A stretch of DNA of 64,000 bases from Topomyia yanbarensis (lineage: Eukaryota > Arthropoda > Insecta > Diptera > Culicidae), in contig NC_080672.1 of NCBI RefSeq assembly GCF_030247195.1, positions 250,135,709 to 250,199,708 of the forward strand, in the 5' to 3' direction. The notes below the pieces were generated by a model that saw only the letters and a list, made by a program, of their open reading frames with translations, did no database searches and was not told where the DNA came from. Below are positions 33,886-48,540 of the stretch, one piece after another; the stretch's first letter is position 1, and every line of letters begins with the position of its first letter. Both the position numbers and the translations under genes were made by a program.

Positions 33886-35078
33886 TTAAAAATTGGTCCC
33901 AAAGACATAACATCCTACGAACAAATTTTTCCTAAGTATCATCGTCACATAATAACAAAACAAGATTATACAGAAAAAGATAAATTGACATCTTCAAAAA
34001 TTTTCTTAACACCAAAGGTTCAAACTGTCTGAAAATGCCAATTTCACTCATCCAAATGGTTCAAGAAACATACAGAAAATACTTTTCAATTAATAAAACA
34101 CATAAGATTCTCATTTCAGAATTACTACTAGAAGACATAAGGATGGAAGACCAGCAGGACGAAATTATCCGAGAAACCCATTACTATGGCCATAGAGGCA
34201 CAAAGGAAAATAAAAACCAAATATTACAAAAATTCTTTTTTCCACAGCTCGACAGAAAACTTAAAATTTTCGTAAGCACCTGTGATATTTGCAAAAAAGC
34301 AAAATATGACAGATCACCGCCAAAATTAATTAGAAAAAGTACTTTCGGCCAAACCCCGTTTGATAGAGTCCACATCGACGTCTTTTTCTTACAAGGTCAA
34401 AAGTGGTTAACTATAGTAGATTCCTTCTCTAAATTTGCAAACGCAATTCATTTGCAAGCAAGAACAATAATCGACATGAAAAACGCCATAACTGAGCATA
34501 TACGCCAATTTGGTAGACCGAACACTATAGTCAGCGACCAAGAACCTTCTTTCCGGTCAATCGATTTCATTGGATTTTTGAACGATCTCGGGATCGAAAT
34601 ACACTTCGCTAGCAACTCAAACGCTTACGGAATAGTAGAACGATTTCATTCTACGCTCATTGAGATTTTTAGAACGACAAAAACCAAATTCACCCATCTC
34701 ACACTTAAAGAACACGTAAACGTCGCGATCGATATCTATAACAATAGTTTTCACGAATCAACCAAAGCTAAACCGCGAGAATTAATCTTTAGCACCCTAA
34801 ATACAACAAACACCGGAGAAATAACTGAAAATTTCCATAAACTCCAGTCCAAAGCCAAAATCGAACTAGATAAACGAAAAGCCAGATACGAGGAAAAATA
34901 CGAGAACAAACAAATACCGAAATCATTAAATCCAGGGGATGAAAAATATGTTAAAATAACCCAACGACTAACAAAAGACAAAAACCTGTATAAAATATCA
35001 AAAGTAAAACAAGACAATGAACTAACTTTCGAAGATAATAACGAGGTTAAGATCCATAGAAATCGACTAAGAAAATGA
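33886..35078 (+). pseudogene. pol: Errantivirus pol, integrase part
   Basis: The errantivirus pol frame resumes in register after the AATT copy, then meets a stop at 34030-34032. The integrase frame continues one base off from about 34029, indicating a one-base loss. The domain has an HH-CC finger (HYYGHRG ... CDICKKAK) and D, D, E residues in HIDVFF, TIVSDQE and YGIVERFHS. It ends at TGA 35076-35078, overlapping the env ATG by four bases (ATGA). Confidence 0.88.
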
Positions 35079-36289
35079 ACAAATTAAATCTATTTTTATC
35101 TTACAGAATAATTACACTCAACCTCAACCTGATAAACGCTACCACCTATAAAGAAATAACAAACAGTAATGGGCTACTGGCAGTAAAAATCGATTCAGTC
35201 AGAATTAAAATAGGATATAATAGGATAGTGCACAAGATAGACCTGAAAACACTCGAAAATAATCTCGATTATATTGAAAAAATAGGAAAATCCGTTAAAA
35301 TTATTGATCATTTAGAAAACACACTTGAAGCCAAAATCCAGTTAGCTAAAGATAAACTTCATAGCCTTCTACCACGAAGACGGAGGAGAGGACTAGTAGA
35401 CGCTCTAGGAACAGCAATAAAATTTATCTCTGGAAACCCAGACAACAACGATTTGAATATTATAAACCAAAGCCTAGGGATATTAGGAGAACAAGAAAAC
35501 AAACTCGCTAAAAATCAAATGATGCAAATTAAAATTAATGAGATTTTTCAAAACAGAATAAACAATATTACAACCATTCTGAAAAGAATTAATATAAAGA
35601 TGGCCAGAGAATTTAATTCATCACAAGGAATTAAAGCAGATTTAGAATTCACAAATCTTATTTGGAAAACAGAGGAGATAATCCAGTTGATTGGCGACAT
35701 AGAAGATCAAATAGAACTCTTTAAACTCAATCTTATCAACAAAAACATACTGTCTTTAGAAGAAAAGAATTTCATTTATATCAAACTTAGGAGTCAAGGA
35801 ATCAAGATAAATTACGTAGACGAAATCTTTCGTTACTGTACAGCTAGCATAGGAATTAGCAACAACCAAGTAGCCATCCTTACAAAAATCCCCGTACTGG
35901 ACGACAAACACTACGATCTACTGGAACTTCATACGCTCAATCTCAATGGAACACGCATCAATACGCACATTCAGCTGGTAGCCAAACACAGAAACCACAT
36001 ATACTCGCAAACAACAAAATGCGATATTTGCAGTAACAATTCCCCATTAGAAGACGAATGCATCTTCAACCTTCTTGTACATCAAGCCCCAAAATGCAGA
36101 GTCTCTCGAGTCAGACAGACCACACAAATCAAAGAAATCTTAAAAGGTATCATCCTAATAGACACCAACATCGACATTGAAGTGTCTGACTCATGCGGAG
36201 GACCTAAAGTAATTGCTAATCGAAATAGAAAATTGCACAATCAAAATAAGCAATTTAACATTCTACGGGAAGCCGGAACTAATCCATAA
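35075..36289 (+). pseudogene. env: Errantivirus env, ectodomain part
   Basis: The envelope glycoprotein precursor starts at ATG 35075 inside the pol stop. It is normally translated from a spliced RNA and acts at the cell surface and virion membrane. A hydrophobic N-terminus could be a signal peptide. An Arg cluster at residues 101-105 (35375-35389) is the expected proteinase cleavage site, followed by a Gly-rich hydrophobic fusion-peptide-like segment. A long helical region and a Cys-containing domain follow. The frame ends early; the membrane anchor lies in another frame from about 36213, so a one-base shift near 36210-36245 breaks the gene. Confidence 0.87.
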
Positions 36290-36692
36290 AGACAATTATC
36301 TCATACCAATATACAGCAAAAACCTTCAGATCGCAAGCAATATAACCAGCGAAGAGGAAAACGTTATGACCAGAATCCACAACTTGGAAGAAGTCAGCGA
36401 AATCTACCTATCACTGCACCAAACACAAAACAGGGTAACATTAGGAGGCTCTATCCTCCTGGTACTAACAATTCTTTGTTTCTCCACTTATCTCTATAGA
36501 AGAAAACCACATTCGGGAAAACATACAGTTGACAGGTCTCCAGAATCGTTTTCAACAACCCAACTAGAAGACACAGCAACCGAACCAACTGCAGAGACAA
36601 CCGAAGAGAAAATAGAGAGAAACAAACCACGAGTCATTCCGATACCGAGATTCGAACTCCTGAAAAATCAACCGAGGACGCTTGATGCTTGA
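36213..36692 (+). pseudogene. env: Errantivirus env, membrane anchor and tail
   Basis: This is a continuation of env in a different frame. It has a clear transmembrane segment (about 36441-36505, GGSILLVLTILCF) followed by basic residues and a hydrophilic tail ending at TGA 36690-36692, just before the polypurine tract. It would not be translated from the env start without a frameshift. Confidence 0.83.
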
Positions 36693-36701
36693 GGAGGGAG
36701 A
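36690..36701 (+). other. Errantivirus polypurine tract
   Basis: GAGGAGGGAGA immediately precedes the 3' LTR, the usual plus-strand primer position. Confidence 0.8.
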
Positions 36702-37236
<535 letters not shown>

Positions 37237-38858
37237 CAGGGTGTTTGGTTCATGGTTAAGAATCTCTCGGGGGGTGATAGACTGCCATATTTGGAGGAAA
37301 AAATTGTTCTACACATACCATCAAATCTCAACCGTTACAGAGTTATTGAACTTTTTGTGTAAAAAACTTATTTGTCTTAAAATACCTCTAACTTTAAAAG
37401 TATACTTTGTATTTTAAATGTTTCAGTTCCATTCGAAAGGTGAGAAAATTTCCTATTGAATGATGTTCTCATATTTTTTAAATAATTAGTTTTAATTACC
37501 TTTTAGCTGTAAAGTAGTTAAAAGTTAGTGTTTTTGAGGAGGTTTTTGCTAATTTTCTCTAAATAATGAAGTATGATTATAGCAATATCCATTATCCAAA
37601 AGTTGGGTTTTAGGACGATTCATAATTTGTTCTTGGACGTCATATTTCTATCTCTTCTCATTTCTTTGTAATTTCATTACTATACTTTTCCTGTAACCGA
37701 CTTGCAAGTGCTTAAAAGACTCTAATCTAAAAAATATGCTTTATATCGTTATTTACAAGATTTCATTGGAAAGCTGAGAAAATGTCCTTTCAATGCATGT
37801 ACAAATATCTTTTAGTTAAGTGTACTAAATGATTTTTTACTAACGAAATAACTCAAAATTTGTGTTTTTGAAGAGTTTTTTAATTATTCTAATTATTAAT
37901 CAACAAAATTTATCGTTACTATTGTTCATTTGATGCCCCTTAATGTTCTCTATAACTTTTTATTAGACACTTTGTCTATATCTCTTTTCATTTTGCTACT
38001 ATTTAATAGTAAACACAGCATGGGCCCTCCACAAATGTAGTGGGTTCGAAATCGTTATTTTGCATATGAAACGATGTGATAAAAACGATTTTGCGTCGAA
38101 GCCAAAAGAGATAATTGAATGGAGTCAAAGAAAGAACTGTAGAACTTGCTGAGATGCATTATTTCCATGATAATAATGGTGATGTTTATTATTTACTATT
38201 TAAAAAAAAATAACGAAAATGCTAATAATAGCACTAACTTTAAACTAATTTACTTTTAAAAGAATACTAAATTCACTTAACTGAAAGGTATTAATACATT
38301 TTTCACTGTAAAATTTTCCTGGCTTTCGAATAAAAAGAAAAAAAGTACAATAAGTGCCATAATTTTTCAATTAGAGCTGGTACTAGTGAAAAGGAGATAA
38401 AAATATCCAAGTAGAATAACCCAAAATCATGAAAATAAGAAAAGGTAAGTGTGTCATGTCAAAGAACAAATTAAGCAGCTTATCAAGACTAACAATCTGA
38501 ATTATTAAAATGATGAGGTTAACTATTAGGATTTTCAAGAAATGAACGAAAAATCGTTTAAAATTGTTTAATTTTCAATAAATTACTTTGAAAAGGCTAC
38601 TTAAACTCATTAGCTGAAACATGTGAGGGCATGCCTCAATGCGAAATTTTCTCACCTTTCGAATGGAACTCAAACATTCAAAATATGAAGTATACTTTTA
38701 AAGTTAGAGGTATTTTAAGACAAATAAGTTTTTTAGACTAAAAGTTCAATAATTCTGTAACGGTTGAGATTTGATGGTATGTGTAGAACAATTTTTTTCT
38801 CCAAATATGGCAGTGTATCACCCCCCGAGAGATTCTTAACCATGAACCAAACACCCTG
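37237..38858. mobile_element. Long-TIR element, copy A (1622 bp)
   Basis: Both ends are CAGGGTGTTTGGTTCATGG in inverted orientation, and the inverted similarity continues for about 220 bp with scattered differences. It lies in (TA)n, so the TA target is consistent. There is no ORF beyond chance. It is non-autonomous. Tc1/mariner-like ancestry is possible from the TA target, but not shown. Confidence 0.85.
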
Positions 38859-38870
38859 TATATATATATA
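38859..38870. repeat. 12-bp TA spacer at the palindrome centre
   Basis: Six TA units separate copies A and B; the symmetry axis is at 38864/38865. Confidence 0.95.
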
Positions 38871-40804
<1,934 letters not shown>

Positions 40805-40809
40805 GTGCT

Positions 40810-40849
40810 AAATGGCGCTTGTCATAAGATAGCACAACAGCGACGATAT
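40810..40849. repeat. Inverted copy of the repeat at 19883-19922
   Basis: A 40-bp match with one mismatch in reverse orientation. See 19883-19922. Confidence 0.7.
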
Positions 40850-41012
40850 GTTTAAATTTGTATCTCTATAGAAAATTCAAATATTTTTCTCGAGACTTGC
40901 ACGCTAATAATCTAACTTTCAGCCTGCACATTTCATTTTTACACGATTTTGTGCGAAACGACGATGAGAAGAGAAAACTTACTGCGTTCTACACATATAA
41001 TGTTAAAGGGTA

Positions 41013-41278
41013 TAAGGGACCATTCATAAATTACGTAACGCAAAAATTGCCCAAAATTGACTCCCCCCTCCCCCCATAAAACAAATTGTCACAAATTTCT
41101 TTATCCCCCTCTCCCCTATTACGTAACAAATTCCTTGAAAAAAAAATTTCTTCGGTGAGAACATGTTAAGTAACGATCTAGCTTACTCCCCCTCCCCCCT
41201 ATGTCACAATATGTAACAACTTGTCGAACCCCCCCCCCCCCCCCTACAAGCGTTACGTAATTTATTAATGGTCCCTAA
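41013..41278. mobile_element. TA-flanked MITE, 266 bp, with inner ATTACGTAA ends
   Basis: The left end TAAGGGACCATTCATAAATT is followed by ACGTAACGC; the right end is the inverted counterpart with three mismatches. TA lies outside both ends. The interior is pyrimidine-rich with C runs. This type of GGGACCATTCATAAATTACG repeat is, to my recollection, common in mosquito genomes. Confidence 0.8.
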
Positions 41279-42248
41279 TACGCCCCACCGGGGCAAAATG
41301 CGTCTCTTGCATTCCAGGGACTCCTAAATTATCTGAAAAGTAAAAATGACCGATAACAGTATCATTTCATAAAATCAACGTACTAAGTTAGTTTGGTATT
41401 TTTAGTATGCTGCAAAACAATAATATACACAAAAGTTTCAAAAGTTATTTCGATGTAATTTCCCATTATTTTTCTATAAGCATTTCAGCCAACTAGAAAG
41501 AGATGAATGTGATAGAACTATTTCGAGTAGCTTATTAGAATATTAAAGTTTTTACCGTAGTTTTTCGCATGGCTTAAAACCATGTGTGCGTGTAGAATAA
41601 TTCATGTCTTTACAAAAGTTCATCACCGGCCAAAACGCCCTAAGTTCTGGATGGTATGCTCCTATGGCATTGCCCCATCATTACCACAACTACAAAGTAA
41701 CTATTTAAGCAATTTTGTATTTTTAATAACAGAAATACTGATTTTTTTTAAAGTAAATCGAGATTTCATACATTGTGTGACCTATTTTCAGTATGATAAA
41801 AATTTCAATAATTCGATAGGGGCATATAACCCATTGTTGTGGGACACCCTCATCGACTGCTGTGGGGCATATTACACTGAAAGCATGAAACGGGAACTAG
41901 TTTCTAAATAATATAGCAATAAATTAGAGTATTGGGTGCGGAGATCATAGTGTCGAACGTTGAAATATAGATATTTTTGCTTAAGGGAGGCGTATTAGAC
42001 CTGTTTACACTACGCACGAGCCGCAGCTCAATATGCACGAAGCATTCGCGCTCAAGAGAAGCTTTTGTATGTTATTTTGCAGCTACGTGTCATAGCTCAA
42101 GTGAGTTATTTTTGGAGGCTGTAATATTTACATGATTTTTTTTAGTGTGCTTTCGAAAATATCCCCGGACGTCCGAATAAGAAAGAATTTAATTTTTTTG
42201 TTTCAGATAAAAATTACGGATTGAATTATACACGAAGTTTGAGCAAGT

Positions 42249-43080
42249 TCTAGCTGTTCAAAGTTCGATAGTTCGAATTAAATGCCAAAAATATTTTATT
42301 TGCCAACACTGCTGGTGTTACAATCATATTTCATAAAGTATAGCAAAATAGCCTCATATATTTTAGATTTACCACATTGCTATGTTACGACGAATTATTC
42401 AAAAGCCTTACCTCAATTTCACGCGCATAGGTAGTTGACCAATAGGGCGTAGTGAGGGGAGGGAGTGGCTTTAATATATAGAAATTCTAGAACTCGAAAT
42501 AAATGAAATAAATGAAATATTGTCCGATGGATTATTTTAAAACATTTGCACAATGTCCTAAGCATAATAGTAACAAAGAAACGAAATATACTGTATCCCT
42601 CTGCCTTGACTTATATCAGTAGAAGTAAAGATGCAGACTAAATTAATTGATGACGAGTTGATATGTCAGAGGATTGCATTGATTATATTTCAGTTTAATA
42701 CGCATTATGAATTGATAGGATGCTTTTTAGGCTCGTCCGGACATGCCGCAGACTCAGATAATTAGCATTTCTAATGCCAAAGGATCCTGACTCCTGCGGT
42801 AGCAGACAAAGGGTTAAGTCGCCTGGAAACTCCAGGCTTGCCACATATTCCAGGCTTTTCCAAACTTTCTTCCTTCAACTTCTTGCTCTCCCTTGAGTAC
42901 TATGGCTCTTAATATTGAATAATATACTTCTCCTCTAAGTCCCTTTCAAATTAAATGTCGTTAAAAATATATGTTATTTCGGTATGTTATATGAAATATT
43001 AATATACCGGCAGTGATTGCAAAAAAAAGATTTTTCGCATTTAATTCCAACTATCGAACTTTGAACAGCTATAACTTGTT
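42249..43080. repeat. Inverted repeat pair around AGCTGTTCAAAGTTCGATAG
   Basis: The 35-bp block at about 42256-42290 recurs inverted at about 43030-43072, with one substitution in the core. It may be the ends of an 0.8-kb element or two separate relics. A shorter match (GTTCGATAGTTC) is at 46990. Confidence 0.5.
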
Positions 43081-44206
43081 TTAGAGACATTCTAACACCA
43101 TACATCCATCGGGAAAGTTGTTCAGCATTAGTTGCATACTGCAGTAAGAATTGTAGTCTGTAGAAATGGAAGTGCAAAAAAGTAGGTTTTCCCATACTAA
43201 TTTCCATACAAATTTCAAACGCAATGCGATACGCTGGGTCAAAATCCATCGACCCCAAATTTTGCACAGTTTTTTGAGACCCCAAATGGAATCAAAAGTG
43301 CTGTACTCGGTTGATGTGGTTATGATTACGTTTTTCCATATAACCTATGGATAGTTTTAACTCCATATAATTAAGCATCTCAAAATCATATTTTGAATTA
43401 CTGTTTATAAACATGAAATATGATAGGGCAGTTTAAATACTGCGGAATTGCCGTGTAAACCTTTCCTAGTTTATCAATCCTGCCACGAAAAGTACTACTT
43501 AATGCATAAATAGAAAGTGACATTCCCCACATGTTTGTTACCATCCACAGATACCGTCAATTCCAATCTGACCACTAGATCGACCGAGAAATAGTAATTT
43601 CAGAAAAAGGGTCTCGTCTCCACTCATCTAGGCTATCATTCCACGACAATCAGCACAAAATGTGAAATCATCGTATAATACAAAGTCATTCAGGCACGCA
43701 ACAGAAAACCATCCTTTTCCAATACGTATTAATACCGGTCCTGTCATTCTTTGTCTTTCGTTAGCTGCGGACAAGGCCCATCTTCCTTTCACGCTGAAAC
43801 CGGTCATCTTCTGGAGGATATTCCAACAAATCAATATCAAAACTGGACCTCCATCACCATCATCATCATCCACATTTTTCAATTAAGCTTCAAGCGGTCG
43901 TGGAAAGGTCAACAGATAATTTGAAAATACAATGGTTTTGTGAAACAGGAAGCAAAAAGCTCTATTTTTCTTGGTGGTTGGTGCTTGGGCATGAGCCGGG
44001 ACATCACACGAATAAACCATATCCAGGATTCAGTGCTAAAAAACACTTTTTTGCGATTTTTTTGGAACTTTGCGTGAAGCAAATTTATTAAAACTTTTGT
44101 ACATTATAGTGGATTATTTCAATAGCATGCTGTAATTTTTCTATGCAAAAATATCGACAAACGACTCGGTGACGAAGCTTTTTGTAGAAAAAACATGATT
44201 TGCGAA

Positions 44207-44420
44207 GTTACCTGCCATTCAAAGACTACTTAACCGATTTCATTCAAACTTTGCATACACATTCGTGAAAAATCGTAATTTTTATTTAAAGTGAGCAAAA
44301 CAACTCCTTAATTGAAAATTTATCTCAAAAACTCAACTTAGGGGTTAGATATTTTTTACATAGAATGTGTGTGCAAAGTTTCAAAGAAATCGGTTGAGTA
44401 GTTTTGGATTGGCAGGTAAC
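44207..44420. repeat. Foldback repeat, 214 bp
   Basis: The ends GTTACCTGCCATTCAAAGAC and the next 29 bp are inverted at the right side with about six mismatches, so about 49 bp can pair. No coding content. Confidence 0.7.
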
Positions 44421-44460
44421 ACCGGAATTCACGTTTTTCCAGAGACGTAGAGACTAAAAC

Positions 44461-44706
44461 CAGTGGCGGATCCAGGGGCAGGGTCCTGGGGGTCCGGACC
44501 CCCTCCGAAATTTTTTAACTTCTTGAGAAATTTTGAAATAGTTTCTATTTAAAATTCGTTCTAAATTCAAATTCATTCCAAACCAGATTCGACAACCAAA
44601 ACTGATTTTAATTAAATGAAAGTATTACATATTACGTATTGTGCAATGAACATTTCAAAATCGAAATTTCGGACCCCCTCCGAATTTTTTTCTGGATCGG
44701 CTTCTG
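44461..44706. mobile_element. hAT-type MITE, 246 bp, 8-bp target duplication
   Basis: The left end is CAGTGGCGGATCCAGGGG; the right end inverted reads CAGAAGCCGATCCAG. GGACCCCCTCCG blocks lie inside both ends. A perfect 8-bp duplication, ACTAAAAC, flanks it (44453-44460, 44707-44714). Confidence 0.88.
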
Positions 44707-45099
44707 ACTAAAACAATATTTTATACACAAAAGAAATTCTAACGCGTAAGAGGATGATTCTGTAAAAGCCGAAGTTGCTTCATTTATACTAAATTCACGA
44801 AATATACACATTAGTAATTAAGTAAATCTGTAGTCTACATCGATTGATGAAATAAATAAATAAATAAATAAAAAAGAATAAAATTTAAAAAAAATAGTTA
44901 AATGAATAAAACGAATTTCACAAATTCCAAAACCATTGCTTCAAAATATTCTGAAGTGTTTGTGAAAATCCCATTGCAAAGAGCACGTTTTCGTTCTTCT
45001 TTTATTGACAGCGTTTTGGGATTATCTGGTGTTTCTACATTATGGATGGTCATTAATCAGTCATCAGGAAATCTGGAAATTTGTCTTGGAATTAAAATA

Positions 45100-46307
45100 G
45101 GGTGATGAGCCTATTTTGGCACCATTAGGGAGAGGGTCGCACTATTTTTTGAACAACTTTAAAAGAAGCCATATTATCTATAACCTTTCTCAGAATAAAG
45201 TATCAGTGTACTGTTACTTAAACATCTATATGCTTATTTAGCAGAATTGCCTCAATTTTCAGCATAAATGAAAATAAATGTTCCATTCTGTGCATCTATT
45301 CCCACCTCAACGATCCAATTATCGCCTCATGGGTGTGCCAATTTCCACCTCATCGAAAAACAATCTAGTTGAAACGCAATGCCTCATATTCCATTTGCGT
45401 CGATTCTAACTAGGTATCCAGATCATGGACGCCAACGTGTGATTTGTAAAACGAATCATTCTGCTTTTTTCAGCCGATCAAAACAAACGTAAACATCACG
45501 CACATCAATGAAACTCATCAGCTGTTAGTAGAAGAGTGCCCAGAATTGCGCACGCAGAAAAAAAACCATTCGAAGGTTAGCAACTGGAATGACAAGTTTC
45601 ACATCACACATTGCTTTCTCTCAATCCGAATTGTATGTGCAGATGAAAATAAAATATCTGCAATCAACAATTAGTTGAATAACTTGAAGTAATTGATTAC
45701 TTATACCTGAAATTGCATTACATTATATTTACAAGTTCATGTTTTGGTTTGGCCGCACTGGTAATTCTTTTCTGTATGATGGATACAAAAAGTTGGTTTT
45801 GATTGTGGTAGTGTATCAGCAAAACATGCCAATAATAGGAACCCTCGTATTTAGTTTTATCCTATTATAACACTAGGCCTATTCTAGTGTTTGACGAGTG
45901 ATTTTAAAGTGAAATTATCGTAAAAAGGTTCTCCAGCTAAAATAAAGGTATGTATCAGTGCAATGTTTAGTATATTTGTGCTGGAATAACGAGATATGAG
46001 GCGGTAAATGCTGGCTCGTAAGTGTTTATTTTGCTAAGCGCCGTCGCATCCAGTTTCGGTTCACTACGTGAGTGAGGCGGATTAGTAGATATTTCAATAA
46101 GGTGATTTTGTTTTAATTAAAAGTTGGATTTAGAGGATAGTTCTAAATACATATGTGCACAACAAATAAAGAATATAACTTGAGCTTATTTTTTCTCACC
46201 TGTTTTAGCCAAATCGATAGCGTCATTTTCTCATATGCTTGGTTCGAAACCAACGGGTACGAAATAGGGTCACAATAGGCTCTACTGCCATAATAGGCAC
46301 ATCACCC
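45100..46307. mobile_element. TA-flanked element, 1208 bp, no transposase
   Basis: The left end GGGTGATGAGCCTATTTTGG and the reverse of the right end GGGTGATGTGCCTATTATGG differ at two positions. TA lies at 45098-45099 and 46308-46309. The interior has no ORF over about 30 codons that looks coding. Confidence 0.8.
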
Positions 46308-46309
46308 TA

Positions 46310-47746
46310 TGTCTTTTTGGTAACAGTAATGATTTTTGCACAGAATAGAATTTTAGGGTCCAGTATTTTAACGCGTAATTGGAAATAGTAAACTGCGATA
46401 AGCCACCTGTAAATAGTATTCATTTGCATTTAAGTATATAGAAAAGAGTATCAAGTGTCTAGGCTATGTTGGCAATCATATATTATTGTCTACTGAACAA
46501 AAGCCGTACATTCAGTCGATTACAATGCAGTCTCTTTCCACCCATCCTTATCACGAATTGTTTCGTTCAGAATTCTCATTCTGGAGATATGGGTTTATGA
46601 GTCTTACACAAAACAATACCATAACAAAGGAATGATTCACATTCTTGAAATTACAAGTCATATTTTTTCGCCAATAAGTATGCTTTTAATCACATTGATC
46701 ATGAAAAATAAATATTGGGGTTTTCAGTACAACTCAGTATCAGTTTTAGTTACACAATAATATGTATGACATAAATTCAATACGATCAACTATCTGTCCT
46801 GTGATTGTAATCCTCGCTAATTTACGTGTAGAATACGGAGCACTCAAACGAAACGGCTATTGAATTGCCAAATGCCTGTACTAATTCTGGCATTGAAGCT
46901 TCAATTGAATCGTTCTCAGCATTAGGCAAATTTTGGCAATTGAAACCATCGCTATAAGTTAAAAGCATCCTTTTACTGGGATTCAAGTATAGTTCGATAG
47001 TTCAGGGGTCTTTAAGTGCCATTTTTTCCGGGATCTAATTTGTGGATATTTTTGGAATTTGATCCGTTATTTTTCATAAAAGTGCATTCCAATACAATGA
47101 ATATGCATTTTCAATAATGTCAACCCAAAACAGGTGTTCTCAACTTTCAAATGACACATTTGAGCATATGTTTCATTAAAAATTCAGTAGAGTTACGAAA
47201 AGCTTAAAAAGCGCACGTGGATGTCTCTTTTCTACATTTTTGTCTTCAAACAAGCATATTACCCAATTTGAAATACCCAAAGATTTGTGTAATTAAAGAA
47301 TATGCAAACGCTCAGTATAGAATTGAATTAAATTGGAGTTGATATAGTTCTCGGGTTTTGGTCATATGACTCTTCTTAGTGAAACGTTTTGAAGGAATAG
47401 CCCCTCATCTTCAGAGGAAAGCAGGGTTTGAATATAAATTTGTTATAGTTTTCGCATAATATAATTATTTTGCAAATTTTGCCAGGATCACAAATATTTT
47501 CTTTTTCAAGTAGAATGTAATGTTTAGTTTGTTTCCGCAAGTGACTCTGTTCTACACTAAAATGGAAAACTATTTATAGGGAAAGTGAAGACAAAAATTG
47601 GTTGGTTTTCTTTAACCTGAACAAATACACCGCAAGATTAAATTAACTTGGGTACTAAAAAATATTTCAGATTAGTTGAACATTTTATGACACATCTTAG
47701 AAATGCGACTGTTGCTAACTGTGGATCACAAGGTAGCCAAACGTTG
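46310..47746. other. Spacer without a recognised gene
   Basis: AT-rich sequence. A short inverted segment near 46858-46945 (GAATTGCCAAATGCC versus GGCAAATTTTGGCAATTGAA) is the only structure noted. Confidence 0.45.
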
Positions 47747-48540
47747 TGCTCACTAGAAACCATGAATAGCGCACCAAACGAAAAGGCTAAAAAGGCTTCA
47801 CAGTAGGTCACTGGATGGGCAAACTGCTAACGAACGATGAAACTTGAAATTCTCAGAGCACCAAATTTTTTTTTTCGAAAAATTTTAGTTATTAGTTATT
47901 CAATAAGCGGAAGATGATTTTCCAGGAATTTATTAATTTGTGCGAATATGAAAATGGACTAAAACTGTTTAATAAAATCCTATGCAAACAGCGAGCCGCT
48001 TGAAAAGAGTTTCGTGAACGAAGCCATCCGCGTTGGAAAAGGATAGAAGAAAAAAGCAACGGATGTGATTCTTAATTGGTTGTTATAGCTTTGGCTCGCG
48101 AGGGTTACTTAGGACCAGGCTGCTATGCATCACTTTCCAAACAAACTGAATGCATCACAACTGAAGCAAGCTTTCTTGTGAATAGCGATCGAACGGCTTG
48201 TGATGCGATTTTTCCTATGATTGTGCGGGGCTGCTCACTAGAAACCATGAAAAGCGCACCAAGCGAAAAGACTAAAAAGGCTTCACAGTAGGTCGCTGGA
48301 TGGGCAAACTGCTAACGAACGATGAAACATGAAATTCTCAGAGCATCAAATCTTCACTTTCGAAAATTTTTAGTTATTAGTTATTCAGTAAACGGAAGAT
48401 GATTTTCCAGGAATTTATTAATTTGTGCCAATATGAAAATGGACTAAAACTGTTTAATAAAATCACAACTGAAGCAAGCTTTCTTGTGAATAGCGATCGA
48501 ACGGCTTGTGATGCGATTTTTCCCATGATTGTGCAAGGCT
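47747..48540 (+). repeat. Asymmetric tandem duplication of an unrecognised coding-like sequence
   Basis: Block A (47747-47979 and 48232-48464) and block B (48154-48231 and 48462-48540) each occur twice, with about 5-8% divergence. In the first copy A and B are separated by a 174-bp segment; in the second they are joined at a shared ATC. Block B encodes a conserved-looking TTEASFLVNSDRTACDAIF in the same frame in both copies, while block A has in-frame stops. The parent protein is not recognised. It is probably a degenerate transposon or pseudogene that was duplicated and then deleted. Confidence 0.8.

Larger units (their letters stand above)
41279..45097. other. Spacer with small inverted repeats, no recognised gene
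   Basis: Apart from the inverted repeats and MITE listed separately, this stretch has only short chance ORFs. The minus frame at 43628-43882 is open and mixed in composition, but the plus strand is equally open there and no family is recognised. Confidence 0.45.

Noticed and set aside
47747..48540. CRISPR-like repeat-spacer reading of the duplicated blocks
   Set aside because: Only two long unequal copies in a eukaryotic context; a tandem duplication explains it.
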